64,000 nucleotides of DNA. It comes from Flavobacteriales bacterium. GTDB taxonomy: Bacteria > Bacteroidota > Bacteroidia > Flavobacteriales > Flavobacteriaceae. The DNA lies in contig JAHENA010000001.1 in NCBI GenBank assembly GCA_024643405.1, forward strand, positions 47,695 to 111,694, read 5' to 3'. A model generated the notes under the pieces. That model did no database searches, was not told where the DNA came from, and saw only the letters and a program-made list of their open reading frames with translations. The position numbers and the translations under genes are program-made. Positions 1-9,244 of this stretch are shown here, in pieces (positions within the stretch are counted from its first letter, which is position 1; every line of letters begins with the position of its first letter).

Positions 1-104
1 GCGAAACTCACATAAAATACAATAGTTAATAAAACAAATATGAGTGAAGGTTTATATCGTTTTAAAAACAAAAGTTCAAGAAGTTTATTTAATAAAAGTT
101 AGTG

Positions 105-1214
105 TTAATCTACCCATTCAGCAATAAACAGATTTGTATCTCTTCCACCACCATTGTTTCTATTGGATGAAAATGCTAAATATTTACCATCATTTGAAAA
201 AACAGGAAAAGCATCAAAGGTTTCACTATGAGTAACACGTTCTAAATTATTTCCATCAAGATCAATCATATATAGATTAAATGGAAACCCTTTTTCTGCC
301 TCAAAATTTGAGGAAAATAATATTTTTTTGCCTGATGGATGGAAGAACGGACTCCAGTTGGCATTACCTAAATTCGTTAATTGACGGATGTCGCTTCCAT
401 CGGCATTGCATATATATAACTCCATTTCTGTTGGCTCTACTAAACCATTAGCTAAAAGCTCTTTATAAGCTTTAATGGCATCTTCGGTTTTAGGTCTCGA
501 TGAACGGAAAATTAATTTGGTTCCGTCCGGAGAAAAGAAAGCACCACCATCATATCCTAATTCATTAGTAATTTGTTTTACATTACTTCCGTCAATATTC
601 ATAGTGTAAAGTTCTAAATCCCCGCTTCTGGTTGATGTAAAAACTATTTTATCACCTTTTGGAGAAACAGTAGCTTCAGCGTCATAGCCAGGTTCATTTG
701 TTAGTTGTCCTGTAATGTTACCATCAAGATCAGCCACAAAAATGTCAAAGGAGTCATAAACCGGCCAAACATATTTTCCGTTTTTTCTTAATGGAACTTC
801 GGGGCAATTTTCATCTACTAAATGTGTTGAAGCATAAATAAAATGTTTGTTGTCAGGAAGAAAATAGGCGCAAGTTGTTCTTCCTTTTCCTGTACTAATC
901 ATTTTAGGTTTAGAATCTTTAAAAGCATCTCCATTATTCATTAAAAACATCTGGTCGCAATTAAGACCCCATTCTTTATTGTTTGATTGAAAAACCAATT
1001 GCTCATCATTAAAACTCCAATAAGTTTCAGCATTATCACCACCAAAGGTGATTTGTTTGATAGACTTAAAGTGTTTTTCTTCAGAAAAAATTAAAGAATC
1101 CTTTTTAACTTCAATATTTGAAGCATTTGATGTTTCTTTAATTGTTTGGGTATTCTTATCATTTTTACAAGAAAGTAAACATAATAAACCTGATATAATT
1201 ATGATGAATTTCAT
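105..1214 (-). CDS. TolB-like beta-propeller lipoprotein
   Basis: Predicted cell-envelope lipoprotein built mainly of a WD40-like (PD40) beta-propeller, as in TolB C-terminal domains. The reading frame is open further upstream, but I place the start at the ATG ending at 1214 because it gives a clean type II signal peptide (MKFIIIISGLLCLLSC, lipid-modified Cys16). At least five blades are visible, each with a repeat such as SPKGDKIVFTSTR, SPDGTKLIFRSSR or SNDGKYLAFSSNR followed by a D-G-(S/N)-x-(V/I)-x-(Q/R)-(I/L)-T strand. No catalytic domain is visible, so a binding or scaffold role is likely; the ligand is unknown. It is divergent from the peptidase at 1307 and separated from it by about 90 AT-rich bases. 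Confidence 0.85.
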   Translation of the reverse strand: MKFIIIISGLLCLLSCKNDKNTQTIKETSNASNIEVKKDSLIFSEEKHFKSIKQITFGGDNAETYWSFNDEQLVFQSNNKEWGLNCDQMFLMNNGDAFKDSKPKMISTGKGRTTCAYFLPDNKHFIYASTHLVDENCPEVPLRKNGKYVWPVYDSFDIFVADLDGNITGQLTNEPGYDAEATVSPKGDKIVFTSTRSGDLELYTMNIDGSNVKQITNELGYDGGAFFSPDGTKLIFRSSRPKTEDAIKAYKELLANGLVEPTEMELYICNADGSDIRQLTNLGNANWSPFFHPSGKKILFSSNFEAEKGFPFNLYMIDLDGNNLERVTHSETFDAFPVFSNDGKYLAFSSNRNNGGGRDTNLFIAEWVD

Positions 1215-1306
1215 TTTTAAACTATTTTTATATAAAAATAAACATTCTTGTTTATTGCGTTTATAGTTATTCAATTTTTTTATCATTTATATTAAATATA
1301 AATCTT

Positions 1307-2533
1307 ATGAAATCAATGTATTTTCTTTTTTTAATAACACTATTTATTTCCTGCAAAAAAGTTCAACCTGTTGATGTGTCAATGAAGGAAGACGTAATGG
1401 TATTAGCATCTGATAGTCTTCAAGGAAGGCAGACAGGGACTTCTTTTGAAGTAATGGCTGCTGATTATATTGCGAATAGATTTAAAAATTTGGGATTAGA
1501 ACCAAAAGGAACCAATGGGTATTTTCAAGAATTTTCATTTAAGGATAAAAGTGACCCACATGGAAATGTAGATTATGTGAGTAAATCTGAAGACAGCACC
1601 ATAACAGGTACTAATGTAATTGGTTATTTAGATAATCATGCGGAAAATATAGTTGTTATTGGGGCGCATTATGATCATTTAGGAATGGGAATAGAAGGCA
1701 CATTATATAGAGGAGAAAATCCTGAAATTCATAATGGAGCCGATGATAACGCTAGTGGAGTGGCAGCGATGTTACATTTAATTAAGAATCTGAAAGGTTT
1801 AAATACTAACAATAATTATTTGTTTATCGCATTTTCAGGAGAAGAAATGGGTTTGTTGGGATCTAATTATTATGTTAAGAATCCAACTATTGATTTAAAA
1901 AAGGTTGATTATATGCTTAATATGGATATGGTTGGTCGCTTAAATAATGAGAAAGCTATGGCTGTTCATGGTGTTGGAACATCGCCAATTTTTAAGCAAA
2001 TCCTGTTTGCCAATAAAGGAGCATTACATATTGCAGAACATGAATCTGGTGTTGGACCTAGTGATCATACATCGTTTTATCTTATGGATATTCCTGTTCT
2101 TCATTTTTTTACAGGACAACATGAAGATTACCACAAACCTTCTGATGATGCTGATAAGTTGAATTATGAAGGGATGGAAACCATTACTCAATTTATTTTA
2201 TCAATTATAACAGAATTAAATGACGATGGAAAAATAGCTTTTAGGAAAACTAAAAATGAAAGTCAAGAAGTGCCTGCATTTAAAGTTACCTTAGGTGTTG
2301 TACCTGATTATTTATTTGACGGAAAGGGCATGCGGATTGATGGTGTTAGCGAGGATAAACCGGCGCAAAAAGCTGGCATGCAAAAAGGAGATATTGTTAT
2401 TAAAATGGGTGATAACGATATTGAAGATATGATGAGTTATATGAAATCTCTTGGCAAATTCGAAAAAGGCAGTAATACCAAAGTAACGATTGATAGAAAC
2501 GGAGAAATTATTGTTTTAGATGTGACTTTCTAA
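1307..2533 (+). CDS. M28-family zinc aminopeptidase lipoprotein with PDZ domain
   Basis: Exported metallopeptidase of the M28 family, probably an aminopeptidase acting on peptides in the envelope. A lipoprotein signal ends at Cys16 (LFISC). The two-zinc site is complete: His121 in GAHYDHLG, Asp146 in NGADDNASG, catalytic Glu179-Glu180 in SGEEMG, Asp207 in NMDMVG and His276 in EDYHKPSD. A PDZ domain occupies roughly residues 325-408, with a typical KAGMQKGDIVIKMGD segment; this arrangement is common in Bacteroidota M28 proteins. It is a single gene, convergent with the glycosyltransferase at 2554, with only about 20 bases between the stop codons. The natural substrate cannot be told from sequence. 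Confidence 0.9.
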   Translation: MKSMYFLFLITLFISCKKVQPVDVSMKEDVMVLASDSLQGRQTGTSFEVMAADYIANRFKNLGLEPKGTNGYFQEFSFKDKSDPHGNVDYVSKSEDSTITGTNVIGYLDNHAENIVVIGAHYDHLGMGIEGTLYRGENPEIHNGADDNASGVAAMLHLIKNLKGLNTNNNYLFIAFSGEEMGLLGSNYYVKNPTIDLKKVDYMLNMDMVGRLNNEKAMAVHGVGTSPIFKQILFANKGALHIAEHESGVGPSDHTSFYLMDIPVLHFFTGQHEDYHKPSDDADKLNYEGMETITQFILSIITELNDDGKIAFRKTKNESQEVPAFKVTLGVVPDYLFDGKGMRIDGVSEDKPAQKAGMQKGDIVIKMGDNDIEDMMSYMKSLGKFEKGSNTKVTIDRNGEIIVLDVTF

Positions 2534-2553
2534 CAAGAAAGTTCAATAATAAA

Positions 2554-4077
2554 TTATGCTTTCGAAGTTATAGAATTTAAAAACACATAACCAAAACCAA
2601 TGAATAGCATGAGGTGAAATGGAAACAAACCAAAGTCACCACCTTGGTTGCCTACAATAAAGGCGCTATACATACCAAAGCCAAAATAAAGCATTAAAAG
2701 ACCTTCAAAAATAACATGTACAGAGATACCTTTTTTAATGTACTTGTTGCCTTTCCAGCTTTCTTTTAAAGTGCTAATATTGAATTTTGGTGTTCTAATA
2801 AATTCACTTTTTTTACCGAAATGACCTTCAAGAACTGCAATGGAATTATGTAATGAAAAGCCCATGGCAATGGAGAAAAAAGTAAAAAACATCCCAATAT
2901 ATTTAATGAAGTTTTTAATGCCACTGCCATAAATGTTTTTGTACATAATCCAGTAACAGATAAAAAATATAATGGTACTAATTACAAAGAAACTCATGAC
3001 ATAAAAGTATGGTTTCAAATTGGCATATTCATTTTTAATATAAAGCATAGGAATGCTTAAAACGGCTACAATAAGAACGTTTAAAAACATGGTGCTATTA
3101 AGCAGATGCAAAATTCCGTGAATTTTAGTTTTAGTTGAAATATTGTGACTTTTTAAAACGCGCCATAACATTTTCTTGAAATTTTCAGCTCCACCTTTAT
3201 TCCATCTAAATTGTTGTGATCTAGCTGCACTAATAATTATAGGAAGTTCCGCAGGTGTTTCAACATCCTCCAGATATTTAAACTTCCATTTTTTAAGTTG
3301 TGCTCTATAGCTTAAATCAAGATCTTCTGTAAGAGTGTCTCCTTCCCAGTTTCCGGCATCAATAATGCAAGATTTTCTCCACACCCCAGCGGTTCCATTA
3401 AAATTAATAAAATGACCTTTACTATTCCGTCCAACCTGTTCTAATGTAAAGTGAGCATCCAAAGCGAACGCCTGAATCTTAGTAAGTATGGAGTAATTTC
3501 TGTTAATGTGTCCCCATCGTGTTTGTACCACACCTATTTTTTCATCTTTAAAATATGGAATGGTACGTTTTAACCAATCTTTTTGTGGAAGGAAGTCAGA
3601 ATCAAATATGGCAATAAATTCTCCTTTAGCAATTTTTAAACCTTCCTTAAGTGCTCCCGCTTTAAAACCGCTTCGGTCAACTCTCGTTATTTGCTTAATA
3701 TCTAGACCGGTTTTTTTAATTTTTTCAATATGATCAAATGTTGTTTTTACTGTTTCATCAGTTGAATCATCTAATACTTGAATTTCTAATTTATCTTTAG
3801 GATAGTCTATTAGGGCAATGTTGTCCAATAAACGATCCATCACATACATTTCATTATAAACGGGCAATTGAATGGTCACAAAAGGGATTTCTTCCGGATT
3901 TGAAAAATCAAACTCCTCAGAGGCATCAACTTTCTTTTTAGAGGCTAAATAATTAAATAACAAGTTAAGCTGTGCCAAAGCATACATGAAAATGAGTAAT
4001 AATGAGATGGTGTAAACAACTATAATTAATAAGGAGATAGTATAACCACCAACAATACTTAAAGGAACAAAAATCAT
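2554..4077 (-). CDS. cellulose-synthase-like processive GT2 glycosyltransferase
   Basis: Membrane glycosyltransferase of family GT2, of the cellulose/glucomannan synthase-like type. One or two membrane segments precede a cytosolic catalytic domain with the canonical signature: Asp103-Asp104 in VLDDSTDE, the DxD at 159-161 (FDSDFLP), the TED motif at 250-252 and QxxRW at 288-292. Four or more membrane segments follow, as expected for an enzyme that extends and exports a polymer. The start overlaps the stop of the upstream DPM1-like transferase by four bases (ATGA), so the two are translationally coupled. The polymer or lipid product is not known. The gene is the distal end of the block starting at 7709. 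Confidence 0.85.
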   Translation of the reverse strand: MIFVPLSIVGGYTISLLIIVVYTISLLLIFMYALAQLNLLFNYLASKKKVDASEEFDFSNPEEIPFVTIQLPVYNEMYVMDRLLDNIALIDYPKDKLEIQVLDDSTDETVKTTFDHIEKIKKTGLDIKQITRVDRSGFKAGALKEGLKIAKGEFIAIFDSDFLPQKDWLKRTIPYFKDEKIGVVQTRWGHINRNYSILTKIQAFALDAHFTLEQVGRNSKGHFINFNGTAGVWRKSCIIDAGNWEGDTLTEDLDLSYRAQLKKWKFKYLEDVETPAELPIIISAARSQQFRWNKGGAENFKKMLWRVLKSHNISTKTKIHGILHLLNSTMFLNVLIVAVLSIPMLYIKNEYANLKPYFYVMSFFVISTIIFFICYWIMYKNIYGSGIKNFIKYIGMFFTFFSIAMGFSLHNSIAVLEGHFGKKSEFIRTPKFNISTLKESWKGNKYIKKGISVHVIFEGLLMLYFGFGMYSAFIVGNQGGDFGLFPFHLMLFIGFGYVFLNSITSKA

Positions 4078-4766
4078 TTTTTAATACTGTATTTAAAAAT
4101 CCAACCTAAAATTGCGAGGCCTGCAAAGATACTACCTTTTATCGTACCTGACACTTTTGAGACCCCAATTCTTTGTCTATATTTAACAGGTATCTCAACA
4201 TATGTCAATTTTTGTTTTAATGCTTTCAGTTGCATTTCAACAGTCCAACCATATGTTTTATCTTGCATATGCAAAGCTAGTAACTTTTCATATTTTATAG
4301 CTCTAAAAGGGCCTAAATCTGTAAAATGAGCCCCGTAAATTAATTTCATTAATAAAGTAGCAAGCCAATTGCCAAAAACCTGCTGTGGTGTCATAGAGTG
4401 TTCTGTTCTTAATTTTTTGTTTCTGGCCCCAATAACCAAATCAATATTGTCATTTATAATTGGATCAATAAGCTTTAAAAGTTCTTCTGGGTAATCACTG
4501 TAATCACCATCTAAAAACACAATTATATCTGGTTTTGTTTCTTGCATGGAAATGTAATCCATTCCTTTTAAACAGGCATAACCATAACCTTTATTGAATT
4601 CAGTTAATACAGTAGCACCAGCATTTGTTGCATTTTTAGCAGTGTTGTCGTTTGAATTATTGTTGACAACAATAACTTCATCAACAATTTTGGGTATATC
4701 ATTAATAACTTGCGCTATAGAATTTTCCTCATTAAAAGCAGGAATGATAACTTTTATGTTGGGCAT
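4074..4766 (-). CDS. GT2 glycosyltransferase, dolichyl-phosphate-mannose synthase-like
   Basis: Single-domain GT2 enzyme (230 residues) resembling DPM1/polyprenyl-phosphate glycosyltransferases. The GT-A fold is marked by an N-terminal VIIPAFNEE strand, the VVNNNSNDNT donor-site segment and the metal-binding LDGDYSD. The C-terminus has a short hydrophobic stretch that may contact the membrane. Such enzymes usually transfer a sugar from a nucleotide donor to a polyprenyl phosphate, which would feed the processive transferase encoded directly downstream with a four-base overlap. About 47 bases separate it from the upstream 4Fe-4S gene. The donor and acceptor are unknown. Confidence 0.85.
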   Translation of the reverse strand: MPNIKVIIPAFNEENSIAQVINDIPKIVDEVIVVNNNSNDNTAKNATNAGATVLTEFNKGYGYACLKGMDYISMQETKPDIIVFLDGDYSDYPEELLKLIDPIINDNIDLVIGARNKKLRTEHSMTPQQVFGNWLATLLMKLIYGAHFTDLGPFRAIKYEKLLALHMQDKTYGWTVEMQLKALKQKLTYVEIPVKYRQRIGVSKVSGTIKGSIFAGLAILGWIFKYSIKK

Positions 4767-4813
4767 TAAGCAATTACTTTCATGCTGTAAAAATACAATA
4801 ATTTATGATTTTT

Positions 4814-6409
4814 TTAACGTTTTAATATATCCATTAGATTGACATCATTTCCTAATAATATGTCATTAGGATTGATACGGCCATTAACGTTTCCATTTTC
4901 TAATTTTAAAACGCCTCTTGGGCAAACAGCGCTACAAATTCCGCAACCCACACAACTTGAGCGCACAATGTTTTCACCTTTTTGGGCATAGGATCTGACA
5001 TCTATTCCCATTTCACAATAGTTAGAACAGTTTCCACACGAAATACATTGGCCTCCATTGGTGGTGATTCTGAATTTTGAGAATAGACGTTGTTGAAAAC
5101 CTAAAATTGCCGCCATTGGGCAACCAAAACGACACCAAACTCTACTTCCAAAAATAGGATAGAAGCCAGTTCCAATAACTCCTGAAAAAATGGAGCCAAT
5201 AATAAAGCCATAAGCAGTTCTTAAAGTTTCAGCCTTAAATAAGAATAGTTTTGAGTGAGGATCAAGAAAATGAATACTCATAAGAGATATTATAATTACA
5301 AAATAACCTATGGCTCCATAACGTGCATCTTTCCCAAGTTCTTGTCTTTTGAATATCATAGATAAAACAAAAACTAGAGATAATAAACCTCCAACTAAAC
5401 CTAAAAACACTTCTTTTGACAGCCAATATTTAGAAGTGTCTTTTCCTAAATAAGAATAAATTACTGCAGTAGTCATGAGGATAACAAATACTAAAACACT
5501 GTGAATTACCCAGCGTTCAATTTTCCAGGCTACTTGCCGTTTGTCACTTAATTGTCTAAATGGGTCACCTACGGTTTCGGCTAAGGCACCACAACCACAG
5601 ACCCAAGAACAATACCAACGTTTTCCGTATTTATAAGTTAAAATTGGTGTTATGATGAAAATAGAAATTACACCAAAAACAAGTAATGCTAGGCCAATAT
5701 TACCTGCATTAATAAATTCGTCAATTCTGTATTTCTCAAAGTTGTAGTAGTTTAAAGGCCAAATACTTTTTAAGTCATAATAGGGTAGACTAAAGGATTC
5801 TGAATTTAATCTGGACATTAATTCTGGAATTAAAAAGGCAAATGCCAATTGAAAAAACATAACGGAACTTGTTCTTAATTGTTGGTATCTATTATGACGA
5901 TATTTCAATATAAATTTATATCCAAACACTAAAATGCCTAATGTATAAAGTGTGCCGTAAACAAACCATTGGCTCGCATCATGTCCATTTAATAAACTAC
6001 TTAACGGGTCAAAAAGAGCAATCAATCCAGTATTAGGATTACCTTTTTCTCCTAATCCTAACAAATAGGGGTAAAAGTAAAGCACAATATAAAAGAGTGT
6101 TAAGGTAACTCCTGTAACCCAACCTAAAAAACCTTTTGATGAGATAGATTTAAACCAGACCCCATCATTTTTTATGCCTTTTGATTTTTTTAAATAAATT
6201 TGATTTGAAAATAAAATGGTGCCAAAAGTAATGCATCCCAAAGCAAGCCCTAAAAACAAACTTTTATGAGGAAAGTCAATATTAAAAAGAGATAAAATCA
6301 ATATAAAAAGCCCAGTGAACCCAATAAAAATTGAAATTTTTTGCTTTAAGGTTAAATCTTGAGCATCAGGTTTGGCTAAAGACATACTCTCTTGAAATTT
6401 ATAGCTCAT
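4814..6409 (-). CDS. polytopic membrane 4Fe-4S protein, NapH/CcoG-like
   Basis: Membrane-bound iron-sulfur protein (531 residues) likely to pass electrons between the quinone pool or a soluble reductase and an unknown acceptor. Around eight to ten hydrophobic segments are seen. Cys267, 271 and 273 (WYCSWVCGC) and Cys426/Cys430 (WCRFGCP) are the paired membrane-edge motifs typical of NapH/CcoG/NosR-type proteins. Two ferredoxin-type 4Fe-4S clusters are bound near the C-terminus by Cys455/458/461/465 and Cys486/489/492/496. The start lies one base after the stop of the FAD oxidoreductase upstream, so they are almost certainly an electron-transfer pair. The physiological acceptor cannot be named from sequence. 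Confidence 0.85.
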   Translation of the reverse strand: MSYKFQESMSLAKPDAQDLTLKQKISIFIGFTGLFILILSLFNIDFPHKSLFLGLALGCITFGTILFSNQIYLKKSKGIKNDGVWFKSISSKGFLGWVTGVTLTLFYIVLYFYPYLLGLGEKGNPNTGLIALFDPLSSLLNGHDASQWFVYGTLYTLGILVFGYKFILKYRHNRYQQLRTSSVMFFQLAFAFLIPELMSRLNSESFSLPYYDLKSIWPLNYYNFEKYRIDEFINAGNIGLALLVFGVISIFIITPILTYKYGKRWYCSWVCGCGALAETVGDPFRQLSDKRQVAWKIERWVIHSVLVFVILMTTAVIYSYLGKDTSKYWLSKEVFLGLVGGLLSLVFVLSMIFKRQELGKDARYGAIGYFVIIISLMSIHFLDPHSKLFLFKAETLRTAYGFIIGSIFSGVIGTGFYPIFGSRVWCRFGCPMAAILGFQQRLFSKFRITTNGGQCISCGNCSNYCEMGIDVRSYAQKGENIVRSSCVGCGICSAVCPRGVLKLENGNVNGRINPNDILLGNDVNLMDILKR

Positions 6410-6410
6410 C

Positions 6411-7709
6411 TTATGCTTTTTGAAGTTGATTTTTATAGGTTATTAAAATGTCATTTTCATAACAATTATACAATTCTGGATCAAAATTGGCTTCACTTAA
6501 ATGGTTAATAACATAATCAATATCTCTTTTTTCATTGAGCCATGTATTAAAAGTCTCATGACGCATTCTTATTCCAAAAGTATTAATTCCTAAAAATTCA
6601 CTTGTGATAGTGTTGTATTCAATGGTTATACATTTATTGTCATCGATATGTTTCCAATGAAAATGTCTATGGTTTTCTTTTGGTTTTGAAAAAACCCAAC
6701 CATAAGTTTGATATTCAATATCAAAAAATTTAGCGGAGTTAAACCAGTGTCCGGGATTATATGACATTTTTTTACCGCAAATAGTCTGTGCAATCACTTC
6801 TCCCATCATACGGCCTGTGTACCAAACGGCTTCAATAGGTCTTCTGTTTCCAATGGGTTCATGTTGTTCTGCACAATCACCAATGGCATATATATTTGGA
6901 ATGTTTGTTTCAAGATGTCGATTAACTAAAACGCCTCTATTAACTTCTATTTCTGTGGATTTTAAAAACTCAATATTCGGAGACACACCTGCCGTTAAAC
7001 CAACTAAATCACAAGCTATTTCTTCGCCCGTTTCCTCTATTATAATCGATTTTACATGCCCGTTTTCATCGGAATTAATCTGCTTTAAATTAGAGGATAA
7101 ACGCAAATCAATATGATGGCCTTTAATGTGCCTGTTAATCATTTGGCTTTCTCTTTCGGGTAAAACACCATTCCAAAAACTAGATTCTCTTACCAAAAAA
7201 GTAACAGGAATATTTCTGGAATGAAGCATTTCAGCTAATTCAATACCAATCAAGCCTCCGCCAACAATAACCGCGCGCTTGCAGACTTTGTTGTTAGGAG
7301 CAAGTTGTTCAAGACTTTCTAAATCTTGTTTATGATACATCCCGAATACCCCTTTTAAATCTTGTCCGGGCCAGCCAAATTTATTGGGTTTACTCCCTGT
7401 GGCGATGATCAGTTTGTCAAATTTTAAGGAATTACCTGATTCAAAAAAAAGTGTTTTGCTATTAGTGTCAATAGTTTTTACAAATCCTTTAATCAATTCA
7501 ATATTATTTTTTTTCCAAAACCAATCTTCATAAGGTTGTGTGTGTTCAAACTTCATGTGTCCCATATAAACGTACATAAGTGCTGTTCTTGAAAAAAAAT
7601 ATTCACTTTCTGCAGAAATAATGGTAATGCGTTTACTAGAAAGTTTTCGAATATGTCGGGCTGCTGTGACACCTGAAATTCCATTTCCAATAATAACAAC
7701 GTGTTCCAT
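6411..7709 (-). CDS. NAD(P)/FAD-dependent oxidoreductase
   Basis: Pyridine-nucleotide disulfide oxidoreductase-like flavoprotein (432 residues) of the rubredoxin-reductase / NirB N-terminal type. FAD is bound by GNGISG at residues 8-13 and by the IYAIGDC segment near residue 270; NAD(P)H by VGGGLIG near residues 149-155; the ATGS motif lies near residue 103. There is no redox-active CxxC pair of the dihydrolipoamide-dehydrogenase kind, so it probably passes electrons to another protein, and the membrane 4Fe-4S protein one base downstream is the obvious partner. It is the first gene of the 7709-2554 block and is divergent from the GH113-like gene at 7797. Confidence 0.85.
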   Translation of the reverse strand: MEHVVIIGNGISGVTAARHIRKLSSKRITIISAESEYFFSRTALMYVYMGHMKFEHTQPYEDWFWKKNNIELIKGFVKTIDTNSKTLFFESGNSLKFDKLIIATGSKPNKFGWPGQDLKGVFGMYHKQDLESLEQLAPNNKVCKRAVIVGGGLIGIELAEMLHSRNIPVTFLVRESSFWNGVLPERESQMINRHIKGHHIDLRLSSNLKQINSDENGHVKSIIIEETGEEIACDLVGLTAGVSPNIEFLKSTEIEVNRGVLVNRHLETNIPNIYAIGDCAEQHEPIGNRRPIEAVWYTGRMMGEVIAQTICGKKMSYNPGHWFNSAKFFDIEYQTYGWVFSKPKENHRHFHWKHIDDNKCITIEYNTITSEFLGINTFGIRMRHETFNTWLNEKRDIDYVINHLSEANFDPELYNCYENDILITYKNQLQKA

Positions 7710-7796
7710 AAAAAGATTTAATTAGTTGTTCGGTCTTAAGAATTGTTAAAACTTAAATCACTTTTCATTTGTTTGTTTAAATTTAGAGAAAAATTA

Positions 7797-8816
7797 ATGC
7801 TTATGAAGCTAATTTATACATTTTGTTTATTGCTCTTGTTAAGTAGCTGTGCTATGACAAGTATCAATTCAGCAAAAATTAACGGTGTTAGTTATGTGGC
7901 TTCAAGAGATTCAATTAGCGAAGAAAATATTCATCCGATTCTTAAAATACATGCTAATTATGCGTCTGTAATGCCCTTTGGTTTTATTAAAAATTTATCA
8001 CATCCGGAAATTGAATATAATTCAAATAGGCAGTGGTTTGGTGAAACTAAGAATGGAGTTAGACAATATATCTTAGCATTAAAAGAGGAAGGGGTACATA
8101 TTATGATGAAACCTCAAATTTGGGTTTGGCGTGGAGAATTTACGGGCAATATTAATATGACAACCGAAGAAGACTGGAAATATTTAGAAGACTCTTATGC
8201 CAAGTTCATTATGGATTATGCCGAATTGGCTGAGGAAACTGATGTTGAAATATTTTGTATTGGTACAGAATTGGAAAACTTTATTGACAAGCGTCCGGAT
8301 TATTGGGAAAAGTTAATTCTACAAGTGAAGAAAGTATATCATGGAAAACTAACTTATGCAGCTAATTGGAATGAATATAAAAGAACACCGTTTTGGAGTG
8401 AACTTGATTATATTGGTATAGACGGATATTTTCCAATTAGTGATTTAAAAACCCCCTCGATTGAAGATTGCAAAACGGGATTGCTGCCTTGGAAAACTGA
8501 AATGAAAGTGTTTTATAATAAGATAAAAAAGCCGGTTTTATTCACAGAATTTGGTTACCGAAGTGTTGATTTTGGTGCAAAAGAACCATGGCGTTCTGAT
8601 GGGTACTTAGATCAAGTAAATTTAGAAGCTCAGACCAATGCAACAAAAGCATTTTTTGATGCTTTTTGGAATGAAAATTGGGTTGCTGGAGGTTTTATAT
8701 GGAAGTGGTTTCACAATCATGATAAATCTGGAGGAAATGAAGATAACCAGTTTACACCTCAAAATAAACCGGTTGAAGCTGTAATAAAAATAAAGTTTTC
8801 AGAAACCTCTATTTAG
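7797..8816 (+). CDS. GH113-like TIM-barrel glycoside hydrolase lipoprotein
   Basis: Predicted surface or periplasmic lipoprotein with a TIM-barrel glycoside hydrolase fold, most like family GH113 (beta-mannanase-type). The open frame begins at a TTG at 7743, but the ATG at 7797 or 7803 gives a proper lipoprotein signal (LLLLLSSC), so I start there. The likely acid/base Glu is in CIGTELENF and the likely nucleophile Glu in LFTEFGYRS; other landmarks are IMMKPQIWVWRG, YIGIDGYFP and GGFIWKWFHNH, all usual in this family. The last 8 bases overlap the 3' end of the convergent small gene at 8809. Substrate specificity is an open question. Confidence 0.8.
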   Translation: MLMKLIYTFCLLLLLSSCAMTSINSAKINGVSYVASRDSISEENIHPILKIHANYASVMPFGFIKNLSHPEIEYNSNRQWFGETKNGVRQYILALKEEGVHIMMKPQIWVWRGEFTGNINMTTEEDWKYLEDSYAKFIMDYAELAEETDVEIFCIGTELENFIDKRPDYWEKLILQVKKVYHGKLTYAANWNEYKRTPFWSELDYIGIDGYFPISDLKTPSIEDCKTGLLPWKTEMKVFYNKIKKPVLFTEFGYRSVDFGAKEPWRSDGYLDQVNLEAQTNATKAFFDAFWNENWVAGGFIWKWFHNHDKSGGNEDNQFTPQNKPVEAVIKIKFSETSI

Positions 8817-9204
8817 ATTTTTCGCCAACCCATACAGATAGAAAATTTCTACCCACAGAATGGGTAGTTCCATATAACTTGTCATCTTCAATATAAAAGG
8901 TAGTATTATAAACTCCAGAATTGTCATTTGTAACAAAGGATACATGTATTTTACCTGTTTGAGTATTTATTGACGATGATTGTATAGAAGAATATTCGCT
9001 ATAAAAAAAGCCATTAATAACATGATTCTCAACAGATTCAATGTGCATTATGGCACTAACATTATCCGTTTTATTTTCAGGTGTTAAATCAAGAGACCAA
9101 TCACCAATTATAGAATTTAATTGGTCATTTGATTCACTTTGAGAAAATGAAAATGGAATTGATATTATAAAAAACAAAAAGATGATAATTGTATTATTAT
9201 TCAT
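8809..9204 (-). CDS. small secreted protein of unknown function
   Basis: A 131-residue protein with a clear N-terminal signal peptide ending near SFSFSQ, then an all-beta-looking domain that opens with IIGDWSLDLTPEN and alternates polar and hydrophobic residues. The pattern is reminiscent of lipocalin-like or DUF1579-like secreted beta proteins, but I cannot assign it to a family. It lies downstream of the arsenosugar operon on the same strand, about 40 bases after the last stop codon, so read-through transcription is possible. Its 3' end overlaps the convergent hydrolase gene by 8 bases. Confidence 0.6.
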   Translation of the reverse strand: MNNNTIIIFLFFIISIPFSFSQSESNDQLNSIIGDWSLDLTPENKTDNVSAIMHIESVENHVINGFFYSEYSSIQSSSINTQTGKIHVSFVTNDNSGVYNTTFYIEDDKLYGTTHSVGRNFLSVWVGEKSK

Positions 9205-9244
9205 TTTTATAAGGTTGTATGAATTAGTATTAAATATAAAAAAA

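Noticed and set aside
40..102. 20-codon plus-strand ORF before the propeller gene
   Set aside because: Too short, with no recognised family and no clear promoter.
2525..2542. Hairpin between the M28 peptidase and the GT2 gene
   Set aside because: Seven-bp AT-rich stem without a T-run on either strand; not convincing as a terminator.
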